In this document: one piece after another, positions 35,045 to 43,443 of the stretch | How the letters are laid out: each line of letters starts with the position of its first letter | Position numbering within the stretch: the first letter of the stretch is position 1 | Origin: Chloroflexota bacterium | Lineage (GTDB): Bacteria > Chloroflexota > Dehalococcoidia > Lucifugimonadales > Lucifugimonadaceae | Direction of reading: 5' to 3' | Length of the DNA stretch: 49,534 nt | NCBI GenBank assembly: GCA_018649665.1 | Contig: JABIHL010000100.1 | Location: 1 to 49,534 of the forward strand | Program-made: the position numbers and the translations under genes | The notes under the pieces: model-generated | The model's input: only the letters and a program-made list of their open reading frames with translations | Databases searched by the model: none | What the model was told of the DNA's origin: nothing

Positions 35045-35719
35045 CTATTCGACTTCGACCAAACCAATTTTAATTGCCTGGACTACAGCTTCAGTGCGGG
35101 AACTCACATTTAATTTCGCAAAGATATTCCGCAGGTGAGTCTGAACGGTTCGCGAGCTTAGATCGAGTTCAGCTGCAATCATCGAATTTGTGAGTCCAAG
35201 GGCTGCAAATTTCATCACTTCAAGTTCACGAGCGCTGATTCCATTCTTCGGCGCCGAAACTTCCAAGTTTTCCACAGTAGGCTTTGAGGCTCTATCCATG
35301 AGCTTTTGCATTACTTGTGGATGAAGGACAGGCTCACCAGCATGTATGGCCCTGACGGCATGAAGAACTTCTTCCGCAGGAACGTCTTTGAGCAAATATC
35401 CTCCAGCGCCTGCATCGATCATGGCGTAGACATACTCGTCATCGTCATATCCGGTTAGGACGAGGATGCTAGTTTGCGGCCATTTACGCTTAATCTCACG
35501 AGTAGCTTCGATCCCGTTGGTGTTCGGCATCGCAATATCGAGAACAGCAACATCGGGACGAAGCTGTCCTACTAATGAAATCGCTTCATCTCCATCGGCG
35601 GCTTCACCGACGACTGAAAAATCTGCTTCACGTTCAAGCAGTATTCGTGTGCCTTCACGCACAACCGCATGGTCGTCGGCAAGAACAATTCTTATCGATT
35701 CACGTTCGACGTTATCCAT
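35045..35719 (-). CDS. NarL/FixJ-family response regulator
   Basis: A 224-residue regulator with a receiver domain (LADDHAVV acidic pocket, phospho-acceptor Asp61 in [24 protein letters not shown] with the conserved Lys) and a C-terminal LuxR-type HTH ([41 protein letters not shown]). Its gene faces the kinase gene tail to tail with 11 bp between stops, so the two are transcribed separately. A 16-bp palindrome close to the NarL consensus lies about 70 bp upstream of its start, which suggests autoregulation and control of the divergent collagen-cytochrome gene. Confidence 0.93.
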   Translation of the reverse strand: MDNVERESIRIVLADDHAVVREGTRILLEREADFSVVGEAADGDEAISLVGQLRPDVAVLDIAMPNTNGIEATREIKRKWPQTSILVLTGYDDDEYVYAMIDAGAGGYLLKDVPAEEVLHAVRAIHAGEPVLHPQVMQKLMDRASKPTVENLEVSAPKNGISARELEVMKFAALGLTNSMIAAELDLSSRTVQTHLRNIFAKLNVSSRTEAVVQAIKIGLVEVE

Positions 35720-35788
35720 AAGTCATTACCTCGATCTCATTATCTGACATTCGTTTCAATTGAACGTGAGACGCGCATGTTCATTGGC

Positions 35789-35804
35789 TACGCATATATG
35801 CGTA
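35789..35804. promoter_or_regulatory. Perfect 16-bp palindrome, candidate NarL-type 7-2-7 operator
   Basis: TACGCATATATGCGTA is fully symmetric. Read as two heptamers with a 2-bp spacer it is TACGCAT-AT-ATGCGTA, which matches the NarL/NarP heptamer consensus TACYYMT at six of seven positions in the preferred 7-2-7 arrangement. It sits between the divergent response regulator and collagen-cytochrome genes. A second, shorter palindrome, TTCAATTGAA, lies at 35755-35764. Confidence 0.6.
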
Positions 35805-35979
35805 AGCAAACTCCACGAAGGCAATTTCTAGAGTCAAGCTGTTCAGCGGATGTTTTCAGTTTGGTGGTGATCTAGCCTGCAGTTGGGGAACTAATTTTCG
35901 TCCCACTCTTTACGATTTTCTGTTTGGTTAGTGAGTTTGACACCCCTTACTCGAAGGAATGAAACGAGGACATTTAGCG

Positions 35980-37029
35980 ATGCGTAAATCAATTTTGTAC
36001 TTTGCACTTGTTGGGGCACTAGTCATGCTCGCCTCTGCTGCCTGTGCCGGCGCAGATGGCGAGTTGGGATCAACCGGAGCGACCGGACCCGCAGGTCCTC
36101 AAGGAATTGCTGGTGTCGATGGTTCTGATGGTGACACCGGAGCGGCAGGACCAGCCGGAGCTAACGGTTCGGCCGGAGAAAAAGGTGCCACAGGAGCGGC
36201 CGGTGCTAAAGGTATTGCAGGTGCAGCCGGAGCCGCTGGGCCAGCAGGTACAGATGGTCTCGATTGGCCAGGGCTAATTCCAGTGGCATATCTGGAAGCA
36301 GACGGCATTGCTGGTGGTACTGCGTACTCAAAGTGGTACTCCACTGAAGGTGGTGGTACAGGCTCTCCCGACACCGCAGTTGCTGCCGATTTCTACCGCT
36401 GCAAATCTTGCCACGGTTGGGACGGCTTAGGTAATTCTGGTTCATACGCCGACCGCACGGGTCAAAGTTCAGGAAAAACAACTCGACCTGACGTATCAGC
36501 GGTAAACCTCCGTTCATCGGTCCTTCGTGAAACACCCCAAGAGCTATACGATCTGATCGCCCGTCCAACTGGACGAGTGATTGACGCAGCAGACAACACT
36601 CATCCTGCATTTGCAGACGTGTTGACTAGCTCCCAGATATGGAATCTGGTGAAGTTCATGCGTGAAGAATGGGTTGAACCGACTGATCTTTATACCTTGA
36701 AGGTCGAAGGTCCAGTAATGCACTGGGACTACTCAACCGATCCACCAACGCTAATCAAACCGACTAGGTCCTACTCGGACATTGGTATTGGTGGAAACAA
36801 GTCCAGAGGTGAGGTGATCTTTGCTCAGGACTGTGCTTCCTGCCACAACGAAACAGGAACCGGTCTCGGAATGTCAGTAGGAGCACTCGTTCGAAGCAAG
36901 CCGCACGAAATATGGCTAAAAGCCAAATTTGGTGAACCGGGACACATGCCTGCCGGTTTGGTAACCGATCTTCAGGATCTGAAAGACCTCTTCCAGGCGC
37001 TGATCAACGAAGATAAGTTTCCCGACTAA
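35980..37029 (+). CDS. Collagen-stalk dihaem cytochrome c (paralog 1)
   Basis: About 349 residues from MRKSILYFALVGALV, with GAGGA nine bases upstream. A signal segment ends at SAACAG (lipobox-like Cys). An uninterrupted run of 24 Gly-X-Y triplets follows (GATGPAGPQGIAG...), then a globular region with two haem-binding CxxCH motifs: CKSCHGWDGLG and CASCHNETG. The first haem domain shares CKxCHGWDxxGxxGxYA with the protein at 41187. I infer an exported, lipid-anchored electron carrier held away from the membrane by a collagen-like stalk. It has its own promoter region and its own terminator. Confidence 0.87.
   Translation: MRKSILYFALVGALVMLASAACAGADGELGSTGATGPAGPQGIAGVDGSDGDTGAAGPAGANGSAGEKGATGAAGAKGIAGAAGAAGPAGTDGLDWPGLIPVAYLEADGIAGGTAYSKWYSTEGGGTGSPDTAVAADFYRCKSCHGWDGLGNSGSYADRTGQSSGKTTRPDVSAVNLRSSVLRETPQELYDLIARPTGRVIDAADNTHPAFADVLTSSQIWNLVKFMREEWVEPTDLYTLKVEGPVMHWDYSTDPPTLIKPTRSYSDIGIGGNKSRGEVIFAQDCASCHNETGTGLGMSVGALVRSKPHEIWLKAKFGEPGHMPAGLVTDLQDLKDLFQALINEDKFPD
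36049..36264 (+). repeat. Gly-X-Y collagen-like coding repeat, 24 triplets
   Basis: 72 codons encode GAD GEL GST GAT GPA GPQ GIA and so on to GTD GLD without interruption. X is often Ala or Pro, and charged residues are scattered (Asp, Glu, Lys). The nine-base periodicity is the coding repeat itself, not a CRISPR or a mobile element. Confidence 0.9.
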
Positions 37030-37061
37030 AACAGGGGGTATTGACTAGGTCCAAGCCTAAT

Positions 37062-37096
37062 AAGGAGGTCAGGGAGTTTCCTGACCTCCTTTATTT
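37062..37096 (+). terminator. Rho-independent terminator after collagen-cytochrome 1
   Basis: AAGGAGGTCAGG-GAGTTT-CCTGACCTCCTT is a perfect 12-bp stem with a 6-base loop followed by TATTT. It separates this gene from the NrfC/NrfD operon. Confidence 0.88.
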
Positions 37097-37271
37097 GGGA
37101 TCGGGAATGAAAAATTTTGAATATTCAGGGCTGGGACGTGGTAACTTTTCACCAATTGTTGGGAACACACATGAAATCTTCATTCAACTCGATTGAGGTG
37201 TCTGTCGACCATTAGATATCGTTCAATGCAACGTAGTGCGGGCTGGCTTTTTATTCTCGGGGGAATGCAGA

Positions 37272-38273
37272 TTGGAAACTCACTCAGACATCGATCAGGT
37301 GAGCGACGAAAAACCCAAAAATTGGGATATCAGTCGCCGCAAGATGATCAAGATGCTCGGGGGAGCTACAGCGGCTGGACTGGCGGTTGGCTACCTACCG
37401 AAAGCACTTCGAGCTGAACCTGTCGCCGAAAGTGCGGCCGATTTTCAGGTTGCTTCAGATGCTGAATCATCTCAGCGCCTACGCCAGTGGATGATGATCA
37501 TTGATCTTCGTCGCTGCGATGGTTGTCAGTCGCAAGGCACAGCTCCGCAATGTACCGAGGCCTGCAACATGGGCCACTTCGTTCCAAAGCCTATGCAGTG
37601 GATCGAAGTCTACGAGCACGAGCTAAGCCGAGACGTTGGAGAAATTGCCCCTCTCGACTCTTCCACAGCTCCACCGGTTGAAGGCACGAAATTCATGCCA
37701 ACACCTTGCATGCAGTGCCAGAACGCACCGTGTGTAAACGTTTGCCCTGTTGGAGCGACCTGGACCACTCCTGAGGGAATCACCCTCATCGACCAGAACC
37801 GCTGCATTGGTTGCCGCATGTGTATGGCCGCTTGCCCGTACGAACGTCGATCGTTCACATGGGGCGACCCACCCACATCTCCAGCATCTGATTTTGTTGA
37901 GCAAAGTGTCGAACACCAACTCCCAATCAAAAAGGGTGTTGTGTACAAATGTGACTTCTGCCCAGAAATGGCGCGAGCAGGACGACTACCCTTCTGTGCG
38001 TCATCTTGCCCGCAAAACGCCATCTACTACGGTGACCTTGAAGAAGATCTCGCAAGCAATGGCGATGAAGTCGTTCGAGTTAGCGAATTCTTATCTGAGC
38101 ACTCTGCCTTCAGGCACAAAGAAGAGCTTCGAACTAGGCCACGCGTCTATTACATCGATGGTCATGGCGAATTAGCAGGTAGAAGTCCTAAAACTCCAGG
38201 GACAATACCTGTGCGCTGGAATATCGATCTCGATATCAAGAAAGATTCGGCGAATTGGGAGCGTTCCTCCTAA
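37272..38273 (+). CDS. NrfC-like ferredoxin subunit with four 4Fe-4S clusters, Tat-exported
   Basis: The start is chosen at TTG 37272, which has GGGGGA seven bases upstream; the ORF track uses GTG at 37236, and GTG at 37299 is also in frame. SRRKMIKMLGGATAAGLAVGY is a Tat signal. Cys-rich clusters appear in order: CDGCQSQGTAPQCTEAC, CMQCQNAPCVNVCP, CIGCRMCMAACP and CDFCPEMARAG...CASSCP. This is the DmsB/NrfC/PsrB layout. It should carry electrons from the NrfD-type quinol protein encoded next (TAATG overlap) to a periplasmic-side partner, here probably the cytochromes and NapAB. Confidence 0.9.
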   Translation: METHSDIDQVSDEKPKNWDISRRKMIKMLGGATAAGLAVGYLPKALRAEPVAESAADFQVASDAESSQRLRQWMMIIDLRRCDGCQSQGTAPQCTEACNMGHFVPKPMQWIEVYEHELSRDVGEIAPLDSSTAPPVEGTKFMPTPCMQCQNAPCVNVCPVGATWTTPEGITLIDQNRCIGCRMCMAACPYERRSFTWGDPPTSPASDFVEQSVEHQLPIKKGVVYKCDFCPEMARAGRLPFCASSCPQNAIYYGDLEEDLASNGDEVVRVSEFLSEHSAFRHKEELRTRPRVYYIDGHGELAGRSPKTPGTIPVRWNIDLDIKKDSANWERSS

Positions 38274-39613
38274 TGACCTACTCCACTGAATCTCTAGAAC
38301 GAGCAACAGTCGAGGCGATGCAGCGCTTTAGTAAGCGATACATCATTTCGTTCATAGTTCTATCGGCATTCGTTGTCGCAGGACTCGTCGCCTACGTCAA
38401 TCAACTCCAGAACGGATTGGTTGAAACAGGAATGCGCGACCGCATCACCTGGGGTCTGTACATTGTGATGTTCGTGTTCTTCATCGGAGCCAGCATGGGT
38501 GGCACGTTCGTTTCGGCAGCTTTAAGGCTTGCCGATATGGGTTGGCGCGCTCCTATTAGCCGAGGTGCTGAATACATCACCGTTTCAGCGCTGTTTACGG
38601 CTTCTCTGTTTATCTTCGCCGATATGGGTCATCCCGAGCGTGCGCTCAACATCATGCTGTTCGGTAGGTGGGAATCACCTCTCGTTTGGGACGTATACGG
38701 ACTGAACACCTACATCGCAGGTTCGATGGTTTATCTGTACTTAGCAGTTCTGCCAGATCTCGCTTTGGTTCGTGACCGAATTGGGCATCAGCTCGACCCG
38801 GTTCGCCGACTATTCGTAATCATGTTCTCGGCCAGTTGGACGGGTCACCCTAAACAGGTGAAAGCCCTCGATACATCTCTGAAGGTGATGACAGTTGTGA
38901 TCGTGCCAGTCGCGGTCATGATGCACACGGTTACCTCTTGGATTTTCGGTATGACACTTCGAGAGCCGTGGGACAGCCCAATGTTCGGCATCTACTTCGT
39001 TGTTGGAGCCGTGTACTCAGGTGTTGGTCTCATCGTCGTCTTCATGTACGTCATGCGTCGCATGAACCACATGGAAGCGTTCCTAACCGAACGCCACTTC
39101 CTGAACATGGGCAAGCTGCTTGCCGGTGCCGGTGGAGTGATGATCTTCTTCCAGATCAGTGACCTCGTTACGGCAGGATTCAAGCTCAAGGGCGATTCAG
39201 CCTTGAACTTGTATCAACTTGCCGATGGCGATATGGCGCCAATTTTCTGGACCTATATCTGGGTCGGACTAATGATTCCGCTTGCCCTGATGCTGCTGCC
39301 TTGGACTCGCACCATTTGGGGAGTACTTATCGCATCGATTCTGGCAAACGTAGGAATGATGCTCGAACGATACTTCATCGTTGTGGGTGGTCTCCGCTTG
39401 CCGTTGAATCCGTATCACTCACCTAACTACATGCCAACTATTACCGAGCTGACTATCGTGTTGGGACTTTGCTCAATGTTCGTCTTGGTTTTGATGATCA
39501 TGATGAAACTGGCTCCGGCCATTTCCGTACAGGAGATGATCGAAACCGGTGAAATTGAAGCGGTTCAGCAAGACCTTATTGATAGCAATGAAGCAGAAGG
39601 GGCGATCGCATGA
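38273..39613 (+). CDS. NrfD/PsrC-family integral membrane quinol-interacting subunit
   Basis: 446 residues from the ATG that overlaps the previous stop. About nine to ten hydrophobic helices, starting FSKRYIISFIVLSAFVVAGLVAYVNQL. DRITWGLYIVMFVFFIGASMGG and MGHPERALNIMLFGRWESPLVWDVYGLNTYI are NrfD/PsrC/ActC hallmarks. The protein exchanges electrons with quinol in the membrane and hands them to the NrfC-like subunit. In this locus it probably replaces NapC or NapGH as the quinol dehydrogenase. The stop overlaps the next start (ATGA). Confidence 0.92.
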   Translation: MTYSTESLERATVEAMQRFSKRYIISFIVLSAFVVAGLVAYVNQLQNGLVETGMRDRITWGLYIVMFVFFIGASMGGTFVSAALRLADMGWRAPISRGAEYITVSALFTASLFIFADMGHPERALNIMLFGRWESPLVWDVYGLNTYIAGSMVYLYLAVLPDLALVRDRIGHQLDPVRRLFVIMFSASWTGHPKQVKALDTSLKVMTVVIVPVAVMMHTVTSWIFGMTLREPWDSPMFGIYFVVGAVYSGVGLIVVFMYVMRRMNHMEAFLTERHFLNMGKLLAGAGGVMIFFQISDLVTAGFKLKGDSALNLYQLADGDMAPIFWTYIWVGLMIPLALMLLPWTRTIWGVLIASILANVGMMLERYFIVVGGLRLPLNPYHSPNYMPTITELTIVLGLCSMFVLVLMIMMKLAPAISVQEMIETGEIEAVQQDLIDSNEAEGAIA

Positions 39614-40239
39614 TCCAGTTCCCTACTGCCCTCCTCAGTCGATCTAAGCAGTTGCTAGGCGCACTGGCGATTGCCATGGTGCTTGCAGGTGTGATGGGCT
39701 GGTCGTCGATCGCATCGGCACAGCAGCCGGTACCAAGCGTCAATCTCGGTTTCGAGCCTAGTGCTCTACCAGGCGAAACGATTGCTGTATCGGCTTACCT
39801 GACCGACCCGCTTGGCAACCCTATTTACGATGCTGAGATCGAGTTTCACTACGATGTCGAATTCATGAACGTTACCGACGCTGTAGAGATCGGCACAGCA
39901 ATCACTGACGACACAGGCTTGGCGTTGCTCACGTGGCAACCTCGATCCGATGGAGAAAACCATATTGTTGCCGCATTCGTCGGAAACGACGTTTTCGCAG
40001 CTGCAAGTGACACGCAAATTCTCCAGGTTCTACCCGGCGAGCAGCTCTATCGTGAGCTACCTCCGTACAGAATCCCGGGTGCCAATATCTGGCTCACCAG
40101 TGGACTAATCACGACTGTATGGATGATCTTCATATTTAGTCTTGCACTAGTTGGTTGGGCGAATCTCAAAACCAGAAATGAACCGCATCCGATCGGTCCG
40201 AGCAGTTCTGAAGTCGAGGGAGACAGCACAGATGCTTAA
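39610..40239 (+). CDS. Exported Ig-like domain protein with C-terminal membrane helix
   Basis: A 209-residue protein: a signal peptide (LLGALAIAMVLAGVMGWSSIASAQQ), an extracytoplasmic beta-sandwich around residues 40-140 with GNPIYDAEIEFHYDVE and TDDTGLALLTWQP, as in bacterial Ig-like or macroglobulin-type domains, and one helix near the C-terminus (TTVWMIFIFSLALVGWANL) with a short cytoplasmic tail. No redox motif is present. Its place between the NrfD and cytochrome genes, with overlaps on both sides, suggests a structural subunit of the complex. Not recognised as a named respiratory subunit. Confidence 0.75.
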   Translation: MIQFPTALLSRSKQLLGALAIAMVLAGVMGWSSIASAQQPVPSVNLGFEPSALPGETIAVSAYLTDPLGNPIYDAEIEFHYDVEFMNVTDAVEIGTAITDDTGLALLTWQPRSDGENHIVAAFVGNDVFAAASDTQILQVLPGEQLYRELPPYRIPGANIWLTSGLITTVWMIFIFSLALVGWANLKTRNEPHPIGPSSSEVEGDSTDA

Positions 40240-41152
40240 CCTCCTAAACCTTCCAAAGAACGCAGGAATAATCGGCCCGTTCATCGGGGTAGTCATTCTG
40301 CTAACCACAGTTCTAGTGTTGGTTCTTCAGATGACGATTCGCCCTTGGGCTGATGACAACTATGGTTCACAAACTCACCTGAGCATGGTGGAAGAGCTGA
40401 ACGGCTACTCACGCACAGAACTCACGTACATCGGTGATGTTTCTGAGGCACCGCTTGGTTGGGAGCCGTCAGATCTCGCACGTGCTTCTAGCGAAGGTTA
40501 TGCCGAGTTCGTTGGGTACGGCTGCGCAAGCTGTCACGGTCTAGATGGGCAGGGTTCAAACTCCGTTCCATCGGTTACCGGCACAACATCGCGCCGACTC
40601 GCTAACATGCTCGAAAAAGGCCCAAAGACGATGCCTGCCTACGCTGACACGCATTTAGTTGGAGCCGATATGGAAGCGATCGCAGCGTATTTGGGTAGTT
40701 TTGCGGAAGCGACACCGACACCGGAACCAATTGTTCGCCTAACAGCGACTCCGTTCCCGATGCCGACTGCTACAGCAGCGCCGATTGCAGAGCCAACGGC
40801 AACGCCAGTACCAGTTGCCACTTTGGCTCCGGGTGCACCGACGCCTACGCCTTCGCCTACACCTGAACCAACAGCAACCCCGGCACCGGTCGATACTGCG
40901 CATCTCGAAAATGCACAGCGACTGTTCTTTGATGTGGGTTGTGATATCTGCCACGGCGAACTCGCCGAAGGTACTTCGGATGGTCCGACTATCGAAGATA
41001 TGACCGGCGAAGAAATAAGAGATTTTGTTCGTGATCCTCAACGCCCAGCTGGATCGAAATTCAGCGAAGCAATGGATCCATACGACACCGGATCGCTAAG
41101 TGAGGAAGAGTTGGATGAAATCATCTTCTTCTTGCTCAACCGCCAGAACTAA
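40232..41152 (+). CDS. Membrane-anchored dihaem cytochrome c with Pro/Thr-rich linker
   Basis: 306 residues from the ATG at 40232, eight bases inside the previous gene; the upstream part of the 40151 ORF is a shadow. An N-terminal anchor helix ([21 protein letters not shown]) is followed by a first cytochrome c domain with [12 protein letters not shown], a ~60-residue linker of TPTPEP-type repeats, and a second domain with [16 protein letters not shown]. It is likely a tethered electron carrier between the NrfCD module and the collagen-stalk cytochromes or NapB. The Pro/Thr linker resembles that of NapB in this locus. Confidence 0.87.
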   Translation: MLNLLNLPKNAGIIGPFIGVVILLTTVLVLVLQMTIRPWADDNYGSQTHLSMVEELNGYSRTELTYIGDVSEAPLGWEPSDLARASSEGYAEFVGYGCASCHGLDGQGSNSVPSVTGTTSRRLANMLEKGPKTMPAYADTHLVGADMEAIAAYLGSFAEATPTPEPIVRLTATPFPMPTATAAPIAEPTATPVPVATLAPGAPTPTPSPTPEPTATPAPVDTAHLENAQRLFFDVGCDICHGELAEGTSDGPTIEDMTGEEIRDFVRDPQRPAGSKFSEAMDPYDTGSLSEEELDEIIFFLLNRQN

Positions 41153-41186
41153 TAACGACAATAACAACGGATTACTGGAGAGAACA

Positions 41187-42179
41187 TTGCAAGCGCATTT
41201 TGCAAAACCGCTACGCCCGATCTTGATGATCGTGCTCGGCATCCTGTTCGTCATCCCGCTCGCCTGTCAGGGCGCTGAGGGTGAAGACGGTCATGCAGGT
41301 CCGGTCGGACCCCCCGGACGGCCGGGTGTGACAGGTCTTGAAGGTAATACCGGAGGCCCCGGCGCTACCGGTGGCGCAGGCCCTGCTGGCCCAGTCGGCG
41401 AAGACGGACCTCAGGGCCCAGCAGGGCCACAGGGAGCCGCTGTAGCTTTGGCTGACGTCCAGTCGATGGTCGATCTTGCGGTGGTAAATCTCGCTAACAT
41501 CGATTCAGATGCCGACAAGATCGCTCTTGGTGGGCGCCTGTACGACAACTGGATGTTGGAAAGTGGAATCGAAGCCCTTCCGGGCGACCACCCACTTTGG
41601 TCTGACCAGACTACGAATGCGCTGACGGAAGCTGCGACTTTCCGATGTAAGGAATGTCACGGCTGGGATTACAAGGGCGAGACCGGTGCGTATGCTTCCG
41701 GTTCGCACTTCACAGGGTTCACTGGTGTAATGCGCGCCGGCAAGACGATGTCGAAAGACGATCTTGTTCAAGTACTCCGTGGTGGGTTCAACGCCAATCA
41801 CGACTTCCGATTCGACATCTCTCGAAAGAATCTCGATGCCCTTGCTACGTTCCTTGATCTCGGACTAGAAAACTACTCTGAGTTCATCGACTACGACACG
41901 AAGCTGCCTCGACAAATCCCCGTAATGGCAAACGGCGAGACTCGATACACTCGAACCTGTGCCGGTTGTCACGGAGCTGATGGCAAGAACCTCAACTTCA
42001 AGACGGTTGCAACACCACAGTACCTTGGCGATATCGCAGTCGGTAACCCGTGGGAATTCTTGCACAAAGCTCTCTACGGTCAACCTGGTGTGAGCGGAAT
42101 GCCTCCGGTTTCGACTCGTGGATGGTCGGATCAAGATCTAACCGATCTGCTGGCATACGTTCAGTCACTGGCTGACTAG
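41187..42179 (+). CDS. Collagen-stalk dihaem cytochrome c (paralog 2)
   Basis: The start is taken at TTG 41187, which has GGAG seven bases upstream; the ORF track start inside the preceding gene gives an unlikely polar N-terminus. A signal segment ends in FVIPLACQG (lipobox-like Cys). Nineteen Gly-X-Y triplets follow ([13 protein letters not shown]...), then cytochrome domains with [19 protein letters not shown] and [11 protein letters not shown]. Both haem domains and the stalk match the organisation of the gene at 35980. It is the last gene of the NrfC/NrfD operon, before a strong terminator. Confidence 0.87.
   Translation: MQAHFAKPLRPILMIVLGILFVIPLACQGAEGEDGHAGPVGPPGRPGVTGLEGNTGGPGATGGAGPAGPVGEDGPQGPAGPQGAAVALADVQSMVDLAVVNLANIDSDADKIALGGRLYDNWMLESGIEALPGDHPLWSDQTTNALTEAATFRCKECHGWDYKGETGAYASGSHFTGFTGVMRAGKTMSKDDLVQVLRGGFNANHDFRFDISRKNLDALATFLDLGLENYSEFIDYDTKLPRQIPVMANGETRYTRTCAGCHGADGKNLNFKTVATPQYLGDIAVGNPWEFLHKALYGQPGVSGMPPVSTRGWSDQDLTDLLAYVQSLAD
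41271..41441 (+). repeat. Gly-X-Y collagen-like coding repeat, 19 triplets
   Basis: 57 codons encode [18 protein letters not shown] and so on to GPQ GAA without interruption. It is richer in Pro than the first stalk. The two stalks differ in sequence, so they are not recent copies of one another. Confidence 0.9.
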
Positions 42180-42201
42180 AGCATTCGATAAAACTAGCAA
42201 T

Positions 42202-42232
42202 AAAAAAGCCCGCCTTTATGGCGGGCTTTTTT
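42202..42232. terminator. Strong bidirectional terminator closing the respiratory locus
   Basis: AAAAAAGCCCGCC-TTTAT-GGCGGGCTTTTTT gives a 7-bp GC stem flanked by A6 and T6 tracts, so it works in both directions between the cytochrome gene and the convergent dehydrogenase gene. Confidence 0.93.
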
Positions 42233-42250
42233 ATGTTTCGAATAAACGAA

Positions 42251-43336
42251 CTACGGCATCGACATGCCGAGGTCTAGTTCGGAGCTCATCGAGTTGAACC
42301 ACTCAACAACTTCCTTGTGATACGGAATTCCATCCCGCTTGCGAATCTCGGTTTCCTCATGCTCGGGAAGACCAGCGTAGTAAACGCGATCGTGACCCGG
42401 AGCCGGAGTCGTATTGGCAAGTTTCGTTAGCAGCTTGTCCATATCGGCCTTGAATTCATCGGCATCAATGAACGCTTCGACATTGAATGCCATGACGAAG
42501 AACGAGTAGTCCTTCTCAGCGATGAATCCAGGACCGTTTCCAGAAAGAATTCCCGACATGATGTCGGCGATAGCAGCGAATCCGTAACCCTTATGTCCGC
42601 CGTTCTCTCGAGTTCCACCAAAAGGCAGCATTCGGAACGATCCGAACTCAGGAACATCAACAGCTTCCATAATCGGAGAGCCATCTAGGTTTGCGATCCA
42701 CCCCGGTTCGATCTTCGATCCAATACGACGCGTAAGTGACAGTTTGTTGGCTGCAACCTGTGTAGTCGCTACGTCAAATACGAACGGAGGCATTTTGTCG
42801 GCAGGAGCGCCCCATGCGATTGGCTGCGTGCCGAACGCCGGTTCAGCACCGTTTGTTGGCACCTGTGCACCACCGCCAGCAGAGACCATCGCCATGCCGA
42901 TCATGTCTTGTTCGACAGCCTGCATCACGTAGTAGGCAAGCATGCCGAAGTGGCGAGTGTTCTTCACTGCCACCGCACCCATGCCATGTTCTTTCGCCTT
43001 CTCGATAGCGAGATTCATTGCCCGCGGTCCTAGATGAAGACCTAGCCCCCCGTCGCCATCCCAAGTGGCGGTTACCGATGATTCACGAACTGTCTTGACG
43101 TCGGGATGTGCGTTGTATGAACCATCGCCATAGCTGGCGATATATGCCCGAAGCATGTTTGAAATACCGTGACTCTCGCAGCCACGTAGATCGCTGGTTA
43201 GCAGTACATCGGCGCAAGAAGCGGCTTCATCTGCAGGCAATCCCATCTTTTCAAATACAGCCTGGGTTCCTGCACGAGCCTTCTGTTCGGTTACTAATAC
43301 TTGGTCTTTTTCTGGCACGAGGAAGTGCTTAAGCAT
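42251..43336 (-). CDS. Ldh_2-family malate/L-lactate/sulfolactate-type dehydrogenase
   Basis: A 361-residue NAD(P)-dependent oxidoreductase of the Ldh_2 (ComC/YiaK/MDH2) family. Motifs: GCESHGISNMLRAYI (catalytic His region), AVKNTRHFGMLAYY, AFGTQPIAWGAP and VFDVATTQVAANK. Family members interconvert 2-hydroxy and 2-oxo acids or reduce imines. The substrate here is unknown; the neighbouring ketopantoate-reductase-like gene also handles 2-hydroxy acids. ATG start, transcribed towards the bidirectional terminator. Confidence 0.88.
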   Translation of the reverse strand: MLKHFLVPEKDQVLVTEQKARAGTQAVFEKMGLPADEAASCADVLLTSDLRGCESHGISNMLRAYIASYGDGSYNAHPDVKTVRESSVTATWDGDGGLGLHLGPRAMNLAIEKAKEHGMGAVAVKNTRHFGMLAYYVMQAVEQDMIGMAMVSAGGGAQVPTNGAEPAFGTQPIAWGAPADKMPPFVFDVATTQVAANKLSLTRRIGSKIEPGWIANLDGSPIMEAVDVPEFGSFRMLPFGGTRENGGHKGYGFAAIADIMSGILSGNGPGFIAEKDYSFFVMAFNVEAFIDADEFKADMDKLLTKLANTTPAPGHDRVYYAGLPEHEETEIRKRDGIPYHKEVVEWFNSMSSELDLGMSMP

Positions 43337-43443
43337 CGTTCAACTATTCCTTGAAGCTTCACGGCTACGGGTCAATTCACATCTGAATCTGCGGCGGAAG
43401 TCTACTCCCGAAAAACTTACTCTGGTGTGAGGTTTCTCGGGGA

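Noticed and set aside
36049-36264. Short-period DNA repeats that might be a CRISPR or VNTR array
   Set aside because: The periodicity is nine bases and follows the Gly-X-Y codons of the cytochrome stalk; there are no conserved 25-40 base repeats with unique spacers.
36099-36374. Antisense ORF rich in Pro and Ala
   Set aside because: It is the reverse complement of the collagen-like codons and has no independent start signal or domain.
43406-43441. Imperfect hairpin CCCGA...TCGGG after the panE-like gene
   Set aside because: Internal loop on one arm and no U-tract at its end on the relevant strand.
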